In this document: positions 45,955 to 57,000 of the stretch, in pieces
Layout of the letters: each line of letters starts with the position of its first letter
Position numbering within the stretch: position 1 is the first letter of the stretch
NCBI RefSeq assembly: GCF_014357575.1
Contig: NZ_JACONW010000016.1
Location: 1 to 58,261, forward strand
Source: Pseudomonas folii
GTDB lineage: Bacteria > Pseudomonadota > Gammaproteobacteria > Pseudomonadales > Pseudomonadaceae
Reading direction: 5' to 3'
Length of the DNA: 58,261 bases
Position numbers and translations under genes: made by a program
The notes under the pieces: generated by a model
Seen by the model: only the letters and a program-made list of their open reading frames with translations
Told to the model about the DNA's origin: nothing
Database searches by the model: none

Positions 45955-46695
45955 TCACATATACATGCCGCCGTTGACGGGGATTGTAGCCCCGGTAACG
46001 TAGCCTGCACCTTCCGAGGCAAGAAAAGCGACAACATGCGCAATCTCTTCTGCCTGCCCCAGGCGACCCAGAGGAATCTGCGCCGTCAGGGAATCTCGTT
46101 GCGCCTGAGGTAGCTCGCGGGTCATATCGGTGTCGATAAAACCAGGAGTTACCGAGTTCACGGTTACCGCACGCGAACCCACTTCACGCGCCAGAGCGCG
46201 ACTGAAACCTTCCAGACCCGCTTTCGCGGCGGCATAGTTTACTTGGCCTGCGTTGCCCATGGCACCCACAACCGAACCAATACTGATAATTCGACCCCAA
46301 CGCGCCTTGGTCATGCCACGCAAAACGCCCTTGGACAGACGGAAAAGGCTGTTCAGGTTGGTGTTGACGACATCGTTCCACTCGTCGTCTTTCATGCGCA
46401 TCATCAGGTTGTCACGGGTGATGCCGGCATTATTGACCAGAATCAACGGTGCGCCAACACGCTCCTGAATCTGCGACAGCACGGAATCCACGGACTCGGC
46501 GCTGCAGACGTCCAGCATCAGACCGAAGCCTTCGATGCCGTTTTCCTTGAACGTCGCGCTGATGCGCTCGGCACCCGACTCGGAAGTCGCTGTCCCGACC
46601 ACAACAGCACCATTACGACCCAATTCCAGGGCAATGGCTTGACCAATACCACGACTGGCACCAGTTACCAGTGCAACTTTACCTTGCAGACTCAT
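45955..46695 (-). CDS. fabG: 3-oxoacyl-ACP reductase
   Basis: The start at ATG 46695 (MSLQGKVALVTGASRGIGQA, with AGGAG upstream) gives a 246-aa classical SDR with NNAGITRDNLMMRM, the SxxxY/K active site (ISIGSVVG, YAAAKAGLEGFS) and the GGMYM end. It reduces 3-oxoacyl-ACP with NADPH. It lies 14 nt after fabD. Confidence 0.97.
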   Translation of the reverse strand: MSLQGKVALVTGASRGIGQAIALELGRNGAVVVGTATSESGAERISATFKENGIEGFGLMLDVCSAESVDSVLSQIQERVGAPLILVNNAGITRDNLMMRMKDDEWNDVVNTNLNSLFRLSKGVLRGMTKARWGRIISIGSVVGAMGNAGQVNYAAAKAGLEGFSRALAREVGSRAVTVNSVTPGFIDTDMTRELPQAQRDSLTAQIPLGRLGQAEEIAHVVAFLASEGAGYVTGATIPVNGGMYM

Positions 46696-46709
46696 GCAAG
46701 CTCTCCTAA

Positions 46710-47648
46710 TCAGGCCAGTGCCGCACGGGCGGCGGCGTAGGCGTCTGGGGTATCCAGGTTGTAGGTCGTCACGCCTTCGGCGCAACGCTTGTTCAGGCCG
46801 GCAAGCACTTTGCCAGGACCACACTCAACCAGCTGGGTAGCGCCATTTGCAGCAAGGGCCTGGATAGACTCGACCCAACGGACCGGCTTGTACAACTGTT
46901 GCAGCAAATCGGTTTTCAGCGTGGCGAGATCCGTCACGACACTTGCACTGACGTTCTGCACCAACGGAATCTGGGGGGCCTGCCACTCGATGGCTTCGAT
47001 CGATTCGGCAAAACGCTCGGCCGCAGGACGCATCAGCTCGCAGTGCGAAGGAACACTCACCGGCAATGGCAGCGCACGCTTTGCGCCACGCGCCTTGCAC
47101 AGCTCCATGGCGCGTTTTACGGCCTCGGCGGAACCGGCGATGACCACCTGACCTGGCGAGTTGAAATTGACCGCGCTGACCACTTCACCCTGAGCCGCTT
47201 CAGCGCAGGCAGCGATGACATCGGCATCATCCAGACCGAGGATGGCAGCCATGCCGCCCTGACCGGCCGGAACAGCTTCCTGCATCAACTGACCACGACG
47301 TTCGACCAGCTTGACCGCATCAGCCAGGCTCAGGCTTTGAGCCGCGACCAGCGCGCTGTATTCGCCCAGACTGTGACCGGCGACAAAAGCAGGAACAGTG
47401 CCGCCTTCGGCCAGCCACACATGCCACAGGGCAACTGAAGCAGTGAGAATTGCCGGCTGGGTCTTATCGGTTTGATTGAGCGACTCGACAGGACCTTCCT
47501 GAGTCAGCGCCCAGAGGTCATAACCCAAGGCATCGGATGCCTGCGCGAAAGTATCGAGGATCAACGGATGCTGCGCGCCTTGATCGGCGAGCATGCCAAG
47601 CGATTGCGATCCTTGACCCGGAAAGACGAATGCGAGGGATGCAGACAT
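46710..47648 (-). CDS. fabD: Malonyl-CoA:ACP transacylase
   Basis: The 312-aa protein has FVFPGQGSQSLGM, the nucleophile Ser in GHSLGEYSALVAA and the late His in VPSHCELMRPA. It transfers malonyl to ACP. It is part of the plsX-fabD-fabG-acpP-fabF cluster. Confidence 0.96.
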   Translation of the reverse strand: MSASLAFVFPGQGSQSLGMLADQGAQHPLILDTFAQASDALGYDLWALTQEGPVESLNQTDKTQPAILTASVALWHVWLAEGGTVPAFVAGHSLGEYSALVAAQSLSLADAVKLVERRGQLMQEAVPAGQGGMAAILGLDDADVIAACAEAAQGEVVSAVNFNSPGQVVIAGSAEAVKRAMELCKARGAKRALPLPVSVPSHCELMRPAAERFAESIEAIEWQAPQIPLVQNVSASVVTDLATLKTDLLQQLYKPVRWVESIQALAANGATQLVECGPGKVLAGLNKRCAEGVTTYNLDTPDAYAAARAALA

Positions 47649-47803
47649 TAAACAAGCCCCTGATTATGGTCGTCGAAATAAACGCCCGGCCTTCTTGGCT
47701 GAGCGCGAGAAATTCTATTACAGCCACTTGCCGGTTTTGATGACCGGTCAGTCAGCAGCGTCACATTCTAGCGACGCGAGCTGCAAACGTCGCCATGGAA
47801 AGC

Positions 47804-48811
47804 CTATAACAGCTCGCCAAGACGCCCGTGCAAGCGTTGAGGCAGGTTTTCCTGAATCTCGATCAGCGCACGCTGAATCGCACTCTGAAAGCCCTGCACA
47901 CTGGCAGAGCCATGGCTTTTAACCACAATGCCCTGCAACCCGAGAAAGCTCGCCCCGTTATGCCGCGCAGGCGCAAGATCAGCCTGGAGACGCTTGAGCA
48001 ACGGCATTGCCAGCGCACCCACCGTCCTCGACAGCAGATTTTGCCTGAACAAGGTTTCAATTCGTGCAGCAATCATGCTCGCCAAACCCTCGCTGGACTT
48101 GAGCACGATGTTGCCGACAAAACCATCACAGACCACCACATCGGCTTCGCCGCGATACAACCCGTCACCCTCGACAAAACCGGTGTAGTTCAAGCCCGGC
48201 GCAGCCTGCAACAGGCTTGCAGCCAGCTTGACCTGCTGATTGCCCTTGATGTCTTCGGTGCCCACGTTGAGCAGTGCGACTTTTGGTCGCTGCACACCCA
48301 ATGCCTCGGCGGCCACTGAGCCCATCACGGCAAACTGATAAAGATTTTCAGCACTGCAATCGACATTCGCCCCAAGATCCAACAACTGACAATAGCCACG
48401 CTGGGTAGGAATCGCCGCAACCATGGCCGGGCGATCAATGCCTGGCAGGGTTTTCAGGACAAAACGCGAGAGCGCCATCAATGCACCGGTATTCCCCGCA
48501 CTGACGCACGCCTGAGCCTGCCCGCTCGCCACCAGATCCAGCGCCACTCGCATCGAAGAGTCAGGCTTGCCACGCAACGCCTGAGACGGCCGCTCATCCA
48601 TGGCGATCACTTCGCTGGCATTCACAATGCGCAGACGTGAGCGATCCACACCAGAATGGCGGGCAATGAGTTCTTCAATAAGGGGGGCTTGACCCACAAG
48701 GATCAGATGAAGCGAGGGCGTAGCAGACAGGCACGCGAGGCTGGCCTGAACAATGTTGCGGGGACCGAAGTCCCCGCCCATTGCGTCGATCGCGATGATC
48801 GGAGCGGACAA
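47804..48811 (-). CDS. plsX: Phosphate acyltransferase PlsX
   Basis: The 335-aa protein starts [20 protein letters not shown] and has the PlsX motifs [14 protein letters not shown] and [15 protein letters not shown]. It makes acyl-phosphate from acyl-ACP for phospholipid synthesis. It begins 4 nt after rpmF. A 155-nt gap to fabD may hold a secondary promoter. Confidence 0.96.
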   Translation of the reverse strand: MSAPIIAIDAMGGDFGPRNIVQASLACLSATPSLHLILVGQAPLIEELIARHSGVDRSRLRIVNASEVIAMDERPSQALRGKPDSSMRVALDLVASGQAQACVSAGNTGALMALSRFVLKTLPGIDRPAMVAAIPTQRGYCQLLDLGANVDCSAENLYQFAVMGSVAAEALGVQRPKVALLNVGTEDIKGNQQVKLAASLLQAAPGLNYTGFVEGDGLYRGEADVVVCDGFVGNIVLKSSEGLASMIAARIETLFRQNLLSRTVGALAMPLLKRLQADLAPARHNGASFLGLQGIVVKSHGSASVQGFQSAIQRALIEIQENLPQRLHGRLGELL

Positions 48812-48815
48812 GAAA

Positions 48816-48998
48816 TTACTCGTCAGCGCCCTTGTCGATCACTTTACGACCACGGTAAACACCTTCCGGCGAAACGTGGTGACGCAGGTGAATTTCACCA
48901 GTGGTCTTTTCTACCGACAGAGTGCTTGCCTCAAGAGCGTCGTGCGAACGACGCATGTCACGGGCAGAGCGGGATTTTTTGTTCTGCTGAACAGCCAT
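48816..48998 (-). CDS. rpmF: 50S ribosomal protein L32
   Basis: The 60-aa basic protein reads [20 protein letters not shown] at the N-terminus, as in Pseudomonas L32. The zinc-binding Cys residues found in some L32 versions are absent; [18 protein letters not shown] is the usual end. It is conserved between yceD and plsX. Confidence 0.97.
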   Translation of the reverse strand: MAVQQNKKSRSARDMRRSHDALEASTLSVEKTTGEIHLRHHVSPEGVYRGRKVIDKGADE

Positions 48999-49011
48999 AA
49001 TTGATTAACTC

Positions 49012-49539
49012 CTAAACGTTTGGGTCACGCTTTAACTGCGCCAATACACTGAACGGGTTGGACCGCGTTACCTCGTCCACGCTCGGTTCGGGCTCATCGA
49101 GACCCGCCGGCTGCTGGCATTCTTCCGGATGATGAGCAGGCACAATGGGCAAGGCGAGCAAAAGCTCCTCCTCGATCAATGCCAGCAGATCCAATGGATC
49201 TTCGCCCAGTTCCAGCACGTCATAACCTTTCGGTAACGACTGGGTATTCGCACCCTCCTTCACCACAGCGTAACTGCACTCGCTGTGGATCGGCAGGGTG
49301 ACCAGCTCAAGACAACGCTGGCAAACCATTTTGACTTCGACGTCAATTGCACTGTGGATAACCACGGAGCGACGTTCGTCACGCTCAAAAATGAATTTGG
49401 CCTGCACCGAACCGACAGTGTCGGAAAGCGGGTCGCAGAGTCTCTCCAAATCAGCCAGCAACACTTCACCTTGAAGGGTAGTGCCACGATCAGCCAATTT
49501 GCGCGGGTCAACGTGAGGTGGAATCGGGTCATTCAACAT
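49012..49539 (-). CDS. yceD: DUF177 (YceD) family protein, 23S rRNA accumulation
   Basis: The 175-aa protein has the DUF177 CxxC region (VKMVCQRCLELVTLPI at about 73-88) and an acidic middle (LELGEDPLDLLALIEEELLL). YceD is linked to 23S rRNA maturation or accumulation and always precedes rpmF. The gap to rpmF is 13 nt. Confidence 0.92.
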   Translation of the reverse strand: MLNDPIPPHVDPRKLADRGTTLQGEVLLADLERLCDPLSDTVGSVQAKFIFERDERRSVVIHSAIDVEVKMVCQRCLELVTLPIHSECSYAVVKEGANTQSLPKGYDVLELGEDPLDLLALIEEELLLALPIVPAHHPEECQQPAGLDEPEPSVDEVTRSNPFSVLAQLKRDPNV

Positions 49540-49644
49540 AGGCGCAGCATTCTAGGGACGACCCCAAGGCATGTCAAAGGAAATTCAGGCCAATAATCCT
49601 GCACAAGACTGATTAGAATCGGTTTTCACTTATTGGAGAACCGC

Positions 49645-50223
49645 ATGTTGCCTTTGCTTCTTGCTTCCAGCTCACCTTATCGCCGGGAATTGCTTGCCAG
49701 ACTGCGGCTGCCGTTCGTCTGCGCCTCGCCTGATATCGATGAAAGTCACCGACCCGATGAGGGTGCGATTGAGTTGGTTCGTCGCCTGGCTGAGGAGAAA
49801 GCCCGGGCCCTTGCGGCCGCATACCCTGGCCATTTGATTATTGGTTCGGATCAGGTGGCTGTTCTGGACGGCAGGATTCTTGGCAAGCCTCATACTTTTG
49901 AGCGCGCTCGGGAGCAGTTGAGTGCTGCTAGCGGGTCCAGCGTGGTCTTTCTGACGGGTCTTGCGTTGTTCAATAGTTCGACAGGTGGTTGTGAGGTTGA
50001 TCATGTGCCGTTTACGGTGCATATGCGCACGCTGGATCAGGGGAGTATTGAGCGTTATTTGCGTGCGGAACAGCCGTATGACTGCGCGGGTAGTTTCAAG
50101 GCTGAGGGGTTGGGTGTCAGTTTGTTTCGGAGTACTGAGGGGAGTGATGCTACGAGTCTGGTTGGTCTGCCGCTGATTCGGTTGGTGGATATGCTTATAA
50201 AGGAAGGTGTGCAGGTGCTCTGA
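49645..50223 (+). CDS. Maf/YceF-type nucleotide pyrophosphatase
   Basis: The start at ATG 49645 (GGAG 6 nt upstream) gives 192 aa beginning MLPLLLASSSPYRRELLARL. It has the Maf signature SSSPYRREL, the catalytic Asp region IGSDQVAVLDG and the C-terminal GLPLIRLVDML. Beside yceD it corresponds to YceF, which hydrolyses 7-methyl-GTP. GC-poor, TG-rich third positions in its second half differ from the neighbours. It is divergent from yceD. Confidence 0.9.
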   Translation: MLPLLLASSSPYRRELLARLRLPFVCASPDIDESHRPDEGAIELVRRLAEEKARALAAAYPGHLIIGSDQVAVLDGRILGKPHTFERAREQLSAASGSSVVFLTGLALFNSSTGGCEVDHVPFTVHMRTLDQGSIERYLRAEQPYDCAGSFKAEGLGVSLFRSTEGSDATSLVGLPLIRLVDMLIKEGVQVL

Positions 50224-50239
50224 TTATTTGTGCAGTGAA

Positions 50240-50545
50240 TGTTGTGTAGTGATTGCTGTGTACATATCCGTTAGCGCTTTCACGGCGGCTATTGGTTGCG
50301 CTTTTACAGCGCGTCACTTTTGAACAGCGCAAAAGTAACCAAAACGCTCTTGCCCCACCACTCGGCACCTCGCTGTCGCTCGGTGTACCCGAACACAGAT
50401 CCTGAACCGTGGGCCGCCGCAACGGGCCATCCATGGCCCAATGCGACTAACCCGGCGTCCTGCCGGGTTGCCCACGGTTCAGAATCTGCGTTCGGCCAGC
50501 GTGTTTAATGGGGCGCCCAAGATCAAAATCAAAAGCGTGGCGGCC
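50240..50545. repeat. Dispersed Pseudomonas intergenic repeat element
   Basis: From TGTGTACATATCCGTT (near 50254) the sequence runs through AAAAGTAACCAAAACGCTC (50331), GGGCCGCCGCAACGGGCCAT and GGTTTAATGGGGCGCCC-like segments to about 50545. The opening motif recurs at 58227-58242 at the window end (one substitution). From memory this block is common in intergenic regions of the genus. It contains several internal inverted repeats (for example AACCCGGC and GCCGGGTT near 50450-50467) and no credible gene. Confidence 0.65.
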
Positions 50546-50612
50546 TGACAGCCGACCTGAATGCGCGAGCTTGCCGAGCTATTGGCGTCAGTAGTGGTCG
50601 ACCACTGCGGAA

Positions 50613-50645
50613 TAAAAAACCCGACCAATGGCCGGGTTATTTATT
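50613..50645. terminator. Bidirectional terminator after sppA
   Basis: AACCCGACC, AAT, GGCCGGGTT with A-rich and T-rich flanks forms a hairpin 16 nt past the sppA stop. The T tract on the minus strand (GGGTTTTTTATT) makes it a good terminator for sppA. Confidence 0.85.
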
Positions 50646-50660
50646 AGCTGCTCCTCGCAA

Positions 50661-51665
50661 TCAGCGAAGCGTCGGCCCTTTGAAGCCTGCCCACATTGCG
50701 ATTTGGTCAGCCACGCTGGCGCCCAGTTTTTTCGAGAAGCGATCGAACGGGGATTCCTGAACGGTGAAGTCGACCATTTCTTTTTCGCCGATTACTTCAC
50801 GTGCGACGTAGCTGGCACTGCCAAGGCCGTCGATCAGGCCCAGTGGCAACGCTTGCTCGCCTGTCCAGACCAATCCGGAGAACAGTTCCGGATGATCTTT
50901 GTCTTTCAGTCGATCGCCGCGACCCTGCTTCACACTGGCGATGAACTGGCGGTGGGTAGTGTCCAGCACGCTTTGCCAGAATGCGGTTTCGTCTGCTTTT
51001 TGCGGCTGGAACGGGTCCAGGAACGATTTGTGTTCGCCTGACGTGTAGGTCCGGCGATCAACACCCAGCTTTTCCATGGCGCCGACAAAGCCGAAGCCTG
51101 CCGCAGTGACGCCGATTGAACCCACCAGACTAGCCTTGTCTGCGTAGATCTGGTCAGCCGCGCTGGCGATGTAGTAAGCACCCGAGGCGCCCAGGTCGGT
51201 GATCACGGCATAGACCTTGATCTCCGGCTTCTCGGCGCGCAGGCGACGAATTTCATCAGCAACATAGCCCGATTGCACAGGGCTGCCACCCGGGCTGTTG
51301 ATGCGCAGGATCACGCCCTTGGTCTTCGGATCTTCGAAAGCTGCGCGCAGGCTGCCCACGATGTTATCGGCGCTGGCAGGCTCCTTGTCAGCGATCATGC
51401 CTTCGATCTGGATCAACGCAGTGTGATTTGCGCTGCGCGAGGCGCTTTTCTCGAAATCGCCCAGTGGCGTAAACAGAAACAGGGCCCCGATCAGGTAAAG
51501 GAAGGTCAGGCACTTGAAGAAAATGCCCCAGCGGCGTGAACGACGCTGCTCCTGAATCCCCGCCAGCAGGGTTTTTTCCAGCAATTTCCAGCTCTTCGCA
51601 TCAGCCTTGCTGTCTGCGACCTCTTCCTCGTCACGGGAAACCGGTGCTTTCCATTCGTCCGACAT
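50661..51665 (-). CDS. sppA: Signal peptide peptidase, S49 family
   Basis: The 334-aa protein has one TM (WGIFFKCLTFLYLIGALFLF, about 46-66) and the S49 catalytic domain, with LRINSPGGSPVQSGYVADEI and the nucleophile Ser in DLGASGAYYIASAADQIYAD followed by the Lys region. It is the short SppA form (one protease domain), not the 67-kDa E. coli type. It degrades cleaved signal peptides in the inner membrane. It lies 7 nt after the HAD gene. Confidence 0.92.
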   Translation of the reverse strand: MSDEWKAPVSRDEEEVADSKADAKSWKLLEKTLLAGIQEQRRSRRWGIFFKCLTFLYLIGALFLFTPLGDFEKSASRSANHTALIQIEGMIADKEPASADNIVGSLRAAFEDPKTKGVILRINSPGGSPVQSGYVADEIRRLRAEKPEIKVYAVITDLGASGAYYIASAADQIYADKASLVGSIGVTAAGFGFVGAMEKLGVDRRTYTSGEHKSFLDPFQPQKADETAFWQSVLDTTHRQFIASVKQGRGDRLKDKDHPELFSGLVWTGEQALPLGLIDGLGSASYVAREVIGEKEMVDFTVQESPFDRFSKKLGASVADQIAMWAGFKGPTLR

Positions 51666-51672
51666 TTACTGA

Positions 51673-52371
51673 CTACCCCAACAATGAAGACTGATCGCTG
51701 CGCTTACCCAACCAGGTACGCAGCTCGGAAAAATGCTCGATAGCCAACTGCGGCTCATAAGTACGCAATGAATCCAGCGATTGGGCGCCATAGCCCACTG
51801 CCACGGAGTCCATACCCGCATTACGCGCCATCAGCAGATCGAAAGAGGAATCGCCCACCATCAACGCCCTTCCCGGCTCAACGCCGCAATGCTGAAGAAT
51901 TTCATTCAGCATCAACGGATCAGGCTTGCTGGCGGTTTCATCCGCCGCCCGGGTGATGTCGAAGTAGTCGAGCCAGTCATGCGCCTTCAACACGCGATCA
52001 AGGCCGCGACGCGCCTTGCCGGTGGCCACGGCCAGCCTGTAACCCTCGGCGCGCCAACCTTCAATGGATTCACGCACCGCTTCGAACAAAGGCGAAGCAA
52101 CGTCATTGTCCATGGCCATGTAGCTGTCGGCGTAATGCTGGCGAAAGTCGATCAGGTCATTGGCCGTGATATCCGGATAAAGCGTGCGAATCGCCTCGGG
52201 CAAACCCAAGCCGATAATGCCCTTGATGGCATGTTCGTCACGTTCCGGTCTACCACTCTCGACAGCAGCAGCGCGCATGGCAGCAACGATACGGCCGATA
52301 GAGTCAGCCAGCGTGCCATCCCAATCGAAAATCAATAAATCATACTTCGACGATTCAGAATCAGGTCGCAC
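51673..52371 (-). CDS. HAD family hydrolase (phosphoglycolate-phosphatase-like)
   Basis: The 232-aa protein starts at a GTG overlapping the rluC end by 11 nt. HAD motifs: [13 protein letters not shown] (nucleophile Asp), the Ser/Thr and Lys motifs [12 protein letters not shown] and [11 protein letters not shown], and [16 protein letters not shown]. The alpha-helical cap is of the Gph type. The substrate is not defined. The gene always accompanies rluC and sppA in pseudomonads. Confidence 0.9.
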   Translation of the reverse strand: MRPDSESSKYDLLIFDWDGTLADSIGRIVAAMRAAAVESGRPERDEHAIKGIIGLGLPEAIRTLYPDITANDLIDFRQHYADSYMAMDNDVASPLFEAVRESIEGWRAEGYRLAVATGKARRGLDRVLKAHDWLDYFDITRAADETASKPDPLMLNEILQHCGVEPGRALMVGDSSFDLLMARNAGMDSVAVGYGAQSLDSLRTYEPQLAIEHFSELRTWLGKRSDQSSLLG

Positions 52372-53317
52372 TCAAACGCTCCACTGTTTTAGCCCACATC
52401 TCATCTACGGGGGCCTGCAATTTAAGCTCGCCACCATCCTGCAACGGCACGGTCAGCATGTAAGCGTGCAAGAACAGGCGCTTGCCGCCCATGTCACGAA
52501 TCTCGCGACTGAAATCTTCGTCACCGTATTTGGTGTCACCCGCAATGGCGTGCCCGGCGTGCAGCGTGTGCACCCGGATCTGGTGGGTACGACCGGTGAC
52601 CGGTTTGGCCTCGACCATGGTGGCAAAATCACCGAAGCGGCGTAGCACTTTGAAAATCGTCAGCGCCTCCTTGCCTTCGTCGTTGACCTCGACCATGCGC
52701 TCACCGGAACGCAGATTGCTCTTGAGCAACGGTGCGCTGACACGTTTCTGAGCGGTGTCCCAGCGACCGCGGACCAGCGCCATGTAGCGCTTGTCAACGC
52801 CGTCGCCGCGCAAGGCCTCATGCAGGTGGCGCAACATGCTGCGCTTCTTGGCAATCATCAGTAGCCCAGAGGTGTCGCGATCCAGGCGGTGTACCAGTTC
52901 GAGTTCCTTGGCATCCGGGCGCATCTGGCGGAAAGCCTCGATGACACCGAAGTTCAGACCACTACCGCCATGCACGGCGATACCCGCAGGCTTGTTGAGC
53001 ACGATCAGCGCCTTGTCCTCATAGACAATCGCCGCTTCAAGGCGCTGCAAAAGCCCTTGAGCCACAGGCACAGGTTCGTCACGCTCAGGCACGCGCACGG
53101 GCGGAACCCGGATGATGTCGCCTGCCTGCAACTTGTACTCCGGCTTGATCCGCCCCTTGTTCACCCGCACTTCGCCTTTGCGCAAAATGCGATAGATCAA
53201 GGTCTTGGGCACGCCTTTGAGGAAAGTGACAAGAAAGTTATCGATACGTTGACCGGCATATTCCGGCGCAACCTCTACCAGCTGGACGCCGGGGGTTGGA
53301 GGGGTGATATTCGTCAT
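52361..53317 (-). CDS. rluC: 23S rRNA pseudouridine(955/2504/2580) synthase
   Basis: The ATG at 53317 ([16 protein letters not shown]) gives 318 aa. It has an N-terminal S4 domain ([20 protein letters not shown]) and the RluA-family catalytic Asp in [19 protein letters not shown]. It modifies three sites in 23S rRNA. It is divergent from rne, as in E. coli and other gammaproteobacteria. Confidence 0.95.
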   Translation of the reverse strand: MTNITPPTPGVQLVEVAPEYAGQRIDNFLVTFLKGVPKTLIYRILRKGEVRVNKGRIKPEYKLQAGDIIRVPPVRVPERDEPVPVAQGLLQRLEAAIVYEDKALIVLNKPAGIAVHGGSGLNFGVIEAFRQMRPDAKELELVHRLDRDTSGLLMIAKKRSMLRHLHEALRGDGVDKRYMALVRGRWDTAQKRVSAPLLKSNLRSGERMVEVNDEGKEALTIFKVLRRFGDFATMVEAKPVTGRTHQIRVHTLHAGHAIAGDTKYGDEDFSREIRDMGGKRLFLHAYMLTVPLQDGGELKLQAPVDEMWAKTVERLSAT

Positions 53318-53329
53318 GGCGCAAATCAT

Positions 53330-54032
53330 AACAATTTTTTATGGATTTGAAGCACTTAATGATTGCTGCTATAGTCGCGAACGCCGCCAAAAGCGGCCTG
53401 GACAGCGGACAAACGGTTTATGACCGACCCTGCCCTACGCAATTCACGAGGACGCGAGGCCGTCCTACGGGGCTTTCGGTGACAACGGATGGGCTGCAAA
53501 CGTTACAAGCGCAGGTGACATGAGGCCTGATACACGCCAGATCGCAGAGTTATCACTCGCCTTCAGAGCTAATAAATCACGGCCAGTTCACAAAGTGCAG
53601 TCGTTTACAGACGGTCCGGGCGAATGCTTCGGAAACAAACGCCTTAAGCCATGATGCGCAACCTTCCCTCTGGAAGGCTGCGGTAAATGCCAACCCGTTG
53701 CGGATTCTGCGCGCGGCAGCACCCGAATTATCAGGGATACGTGTAGGGTGGAGACGCACAACCATCGGACTGTGTAGCACAAGGCTTGTTTTAGACGCTT
53801 CATCTCGTCCGCTACCGATGGTCGATTCCTCCTCCTGACAAAGCTTTTGCTGAAAGGGTGTCTTTTTGTCACCACAGCAAGCAGGAAACGTCGTCGCGAC
53901 TCCGGCCCCGTTGGCCGGTAATCTCGCTAGACACTGGAGTGTCCAACCACTCCTGACGTGCCCTGACACCGACCGTGAGAAGTCGTGTGTGCCGAACGCC
54001 GTTTCCGGCAGCCCGGAAACCGACGGTACTAC
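53330..54032 (+). promoter_or_regulatory. Long leader region of rne
   Basis: About 700 nt without a credible gene separate rluC and rne. RNase E genes are autoregulated through cleavage of a long structured 5' UTR (361 nt in E. coli). The last part carries a perfect 8-bp hairpin, GTTTCCGG-CAGC-CCGGAAAC, at 54001-54020, ending 12 nt before the ATG in the ribosome-binding region. No strong Shine-Dalgarno is visible, which fits control by structure. Assignment as an autoregulatory leader is inference from the family. Confidence 0.55.
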
Positions 54033-57000
54033 ATGAAAAGAATGCTGATTAACGCAACTCAACCCGAAGAGTTGCGCGTTGCACTGGTAGACGGCCAGCG
54101 CTTATATGACCTGGACATCGAGTCCGGTGCCCGCGAGCAGAAAAAGGCCAATATCTATAAAGGCCGGATCACTCGCATCGAACCCAGCCTTGAGGCTGCC
54201 TTTGTCGATTTCGGCTCTGAGCGCCACGGCTTCCTGCCTCTCAAAGAAATCTCCCGCGAGTACTTCAAGAAAGCCCCTGAAGGTCGCGTCAACATCAAGG
54301 ACGTCCTGAGCGAAGGCCAGGAAGTCATCGTTCAGGTCGAGAAGGAAGAGCGCGGCAACAAAGGCGCGGCCCTGACCACATTCATCAGCCTGGCCGGTCG
54401 TTATCTGGTCCTGATGCCAAACAATCCGCGTGCCGGTGGTATCTCCCGCCGCATCGAAGGCGAAGAGCGCAACGAACTGCGCGAAGCGCTGAACGGCCTG
54501 ATCGCTCCAGCTGACATGGGCCTGATCGTTCGCACTGCCGGCCTGGGCCGCAGCAGCGAAGAAATGCAGTGGGACCTCGACTACCTGCTGCAACTCTGGA
54601 CCGCCATCAAAGAAGCTTCGCTGGATCGCGCTGCTCCATTCCTGATCTATCAGGAAAGCAACGTCATCATCCGCGCCATCCGCGATTACCTGCGCCAGGA
54701 CATCGGCGAAGTGCTGATCGACAGCATCGAAGCCCAGGAAGAAGCACTGACCTTTATCCGTCAGGTGATGCCGCAATACGCCAGCAAGATCAAGCTGTAC
54801 GAAGACAGCGTTCCGCTGTTCAACCGTTTCCAGATCGAAAGCCAGATCGAGACCGCCTTCCAGCGCGTCGTTGAACTGCCTTCCGGCGGCTCCATCGTTA
54901 TCGATCCAACCGAAGCCCTGGTGTCCATCGACATCAACTCGGCTCGCGCCACCAAAGGCAGCGACATCGAAGAAACGGCTCTGCAGACCAACCTTGAAGC
55001 GGCTGAAGAAATCGCCCGTCAATTGCGTCTGCGTGACATCGGCGGCCTGATCGTTATCGATTTCATCGACATGACCCCGGCCAAGAACCAGCGCGCCGTG
55101 GAAGAAAAAGTCCGCGAAAGCCTGGAAGCCGACCGTGCCCGCGTTCAGGTCGGGCGTATCTCGCGCTTCGGTCTGCTGGAAATGTCCCGTCAGCGCCTGC
55201 GTCCATCTCTGGGCGAAAGCAGCGGTATCGTCTGCCCGCGTTGCAACGGCACCGGCATCATCCGTGACGTTGAATCGCTGTCGCTGGCCATCCTGCGCCT
55301 GATCGAAGAAGAAGCCCTGAAAGACCGCACTGCCGAAGTCCGCGCCCAGGTGCCGATTCCGGTTGCGGCTTTCCTGCTCAACGAAAAACGCAACTCGATC
55401 ACCAAGATCGAACTGCGCACCCGTGCCCGCATCATCATCCTGCCGAACGATCACCTCGAAACGCCGCACTTCGAAGTTCAGCGCCTGCGTGATGACAGCC
55501 CGGAAGCTCACACTCTGCAGTCCAGCTACGAAATCGCTGCCGCGGCCGCCGAAATTGAAGAAGTTCAGCCAGCCGCTGCAACCCGCACTCTGGTTCGCCA
55601 GGAAGCCGCCGTTAAAACCGCTCCGCCGCGTGCCAACGCTCCGGTTCCGGTTGAAGCCGCTCCTACCGCGCCAACTCCGGTTGCGCACGAACCAAGCCTG
55701 TTCAAGGGTCTGGTCAAATCCCTGGTGAGCCTGTTCGCCACCAAGGAAGAGCCAGCCGCTCCGGTTGTCGTTGAAAAACCAGTTGCCGAACGTCCTGCCC
55801 GCAACGAAGAGCGCCGCAACGGTCGTCAACAGAGCCGTGGCCGCAACAACCGTCGCGATGAAGAGCGCAAGCCACGTGAAGAACGCGCCGAACGTGCTCC
55901 ACGCGAAGAGCGTGCACCGCGTGAGGAACGCGCGCCTCGTGAAGAGCGCGCACCGCGCGCTCCACGCGAAGCCGTTGTTGAAGAAAACAGTGCAGCGCCA
56001 CGTGAAGAGCGTCCGGCCCGTGCTCCACGTGAAGAGCGTGCGCCTCGTACACCACGCGCAGGTCGTGAAGACCGCAAGCCTCGTGAAGAACGCGTTCGTG
56101 AACTGCGCGAGCCGCTGGATGCCGCTCCGGCAGCCGATGCAGCGCCGCGTGAAGAGCGTCCTGAGCGTGCACCACGTGAAGAACGTCAACCACGCGCCCC
56201 TCGTGAAGAACGCCAGCCTCGCGCCGAGCAGGCCGTTGCCGAGGTTAGCGAAGACGAAGTGCTGAACAACGAAGAACTGGCAACCGAAGACCATCAGGAC
56301 GGTGCAGAAGGCGATCGCCCTCGCCGCCGCTCCCGTGGTCAGCGTCGTCGCAGCAACCGTCGTGAGCGTCAGCGTGACGCAAACGGCAATGTGATCGAAG
56401 GTTCGGAAGGCAGCGAGGAAGAAGGCAGCGAATCCGGTAACACTGAATCCGCCAACACTGAAGTGGCAGCCGGTCTGGCTATCACCGCAGCAACCGCAGC
56501 CGTTGCCAGCAGCGTCATCAGCGCACCTGCAGAAGCCGAAGCTCACCGTCAGGCCGAGCGAGCGACTGCAACCGTTGACTCAGCTGACTCCTCGTTCGTA
56601 CCGGAAGCCGTGATCGAAACCCCCTCGATCCAGACTCCAGCGTTCGAAGCGCCAGCCGTTGAAATACCGGCTGTAGAAGCACCGGTTGCTGACAAGGCGC
56701 CGAAAGCTGAAACCGCTCCGGACGTAGAAGTGCAGCAGGTTGTTGAAATGGCTCCGCAAGTGATTGCAGAGGCACCCGCCCTGGCAGCGCAGACCGAGAT
56801 GTTCGAAGCGCCACACGCTGAACGTTTTGTACCGTTCACGCCAACGCCAGAGCCGTCCACACCAGCACCACAGGTTGAAGAGGTTGCTCCAGTCCGTGAA
56901 GAGGCTCCGGCCGCTGAATCGGCTGAACTGCCTACTCCTGCGCCAGTCGTGGCTGAAGAGCCTGCGCCTTACGCTGCTCCGGAAGTTGTTGCAACACCGC

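Noticed and set aside
53577..54062. A 161-aa minus-strand frame upstream of rne
   Set aside because: It runs through the rne leader and start codon, has no domain or ribosome-binding site, and the region is better explained as a 5' UTR.
54102..56546. An 814-aa open frame on the minus strand opposite rne
   Set aside because: It is the mirror of the high-GC codon pattern of rne, with Phe/Thr-rich meaningless sequence, no ribosome-binding site and no domain.
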